From the NCBI GenBank assembly GCA_963383645.1, contig OY726562.1:1927001-1991000 (forward strand): 64,000 nt of DNA; not shown here. The letters are read 5' to 3'. The first letter of the stretch is position 1. Below: more notes on the stretch, generated by a model. It did not search any database. It had not been told where the DNA came from and saw only the letters and a program-made list of their open reading frames with translations. The stretch is from Muscardinus avellanarius. Taxonomy: Eukaryota > Chordata > Mammalia > Rodentia > Gliridae.

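Noticed and set aside
210..64000. Minor-class (U12) introns
   Set aside because: No donor reads gtatcctt or atatcctt; all 33 intron donors examined are ordinary GT types.

Overview
This is vertebrate nuclear DNA from a rodent, most likely of the squirrel-related lineage (Sciuromorpha). Every supported coding exon belongs to one gene on the + strand, BLTP1 (KIAA1109, FSA, Drosophila tweek, C. elegans lpd-3). The lineage call rests on the dominant repeat: a dimeric SINE with a 7SL/B1-like left part and an ID-like (tRNA-derived) right part. It occurs about 45 times, in both orientations. Dimers of this kind (B1-dID/STRID type) are known from squirrels and their relatives; I cannot name the species.

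The window lies inside the gene and holds neither its first nor its last exon. I place 33 constitutive exons from 210 to the window edge, all with GT-AG introns and matching phases. They join into 6,195 nt, an uninterrupted 2,065-codon frame. That is roughly 40% of the approximately 5,000-residue protein, from its central part toward the C-terminal third. Two further in-frame cassette exons are proposed: 32979-33179 (67 codons) and 38594-38656 (21 codons). BLTP1 is a bridge-like lipid-transfer protein of the repeating beta-groove family (with VPS13 and ATG2) that acts at ER-plasma-membrane and related contacts.

Layout: 1-11878 holds six exons with SINEs and a possible LTR. 11879-16359 is a large intron with old and younger antisense L1 pieces. 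16360-31852 holds exons separated by SINE-rich introns and one sense L1 3' end. 31853-41220 holds the exons around both cassettes. 41221-46186 is a nested L1 intron. 46187-52782 is exon-dense. 52783-58242 is an intron with a 1.68-kb minisatellite embedded in an antisense L1 3' end. 58243-64000 carries the last exons, the final one cut by the window edge.

The most unusual object is the minisatellite at 53332-55014: 34.35 copies of exactly 49 bp with no indel. Its main linked variant falls in the fourth G-tract of a G-quadruplex motif on the - strand, so 17 units carry a complete motif and 17 an interrupted one. The two cassette exons are the most useful protein-level observation. No second protein-coding gene, functional RNA gene or promoter is supported.
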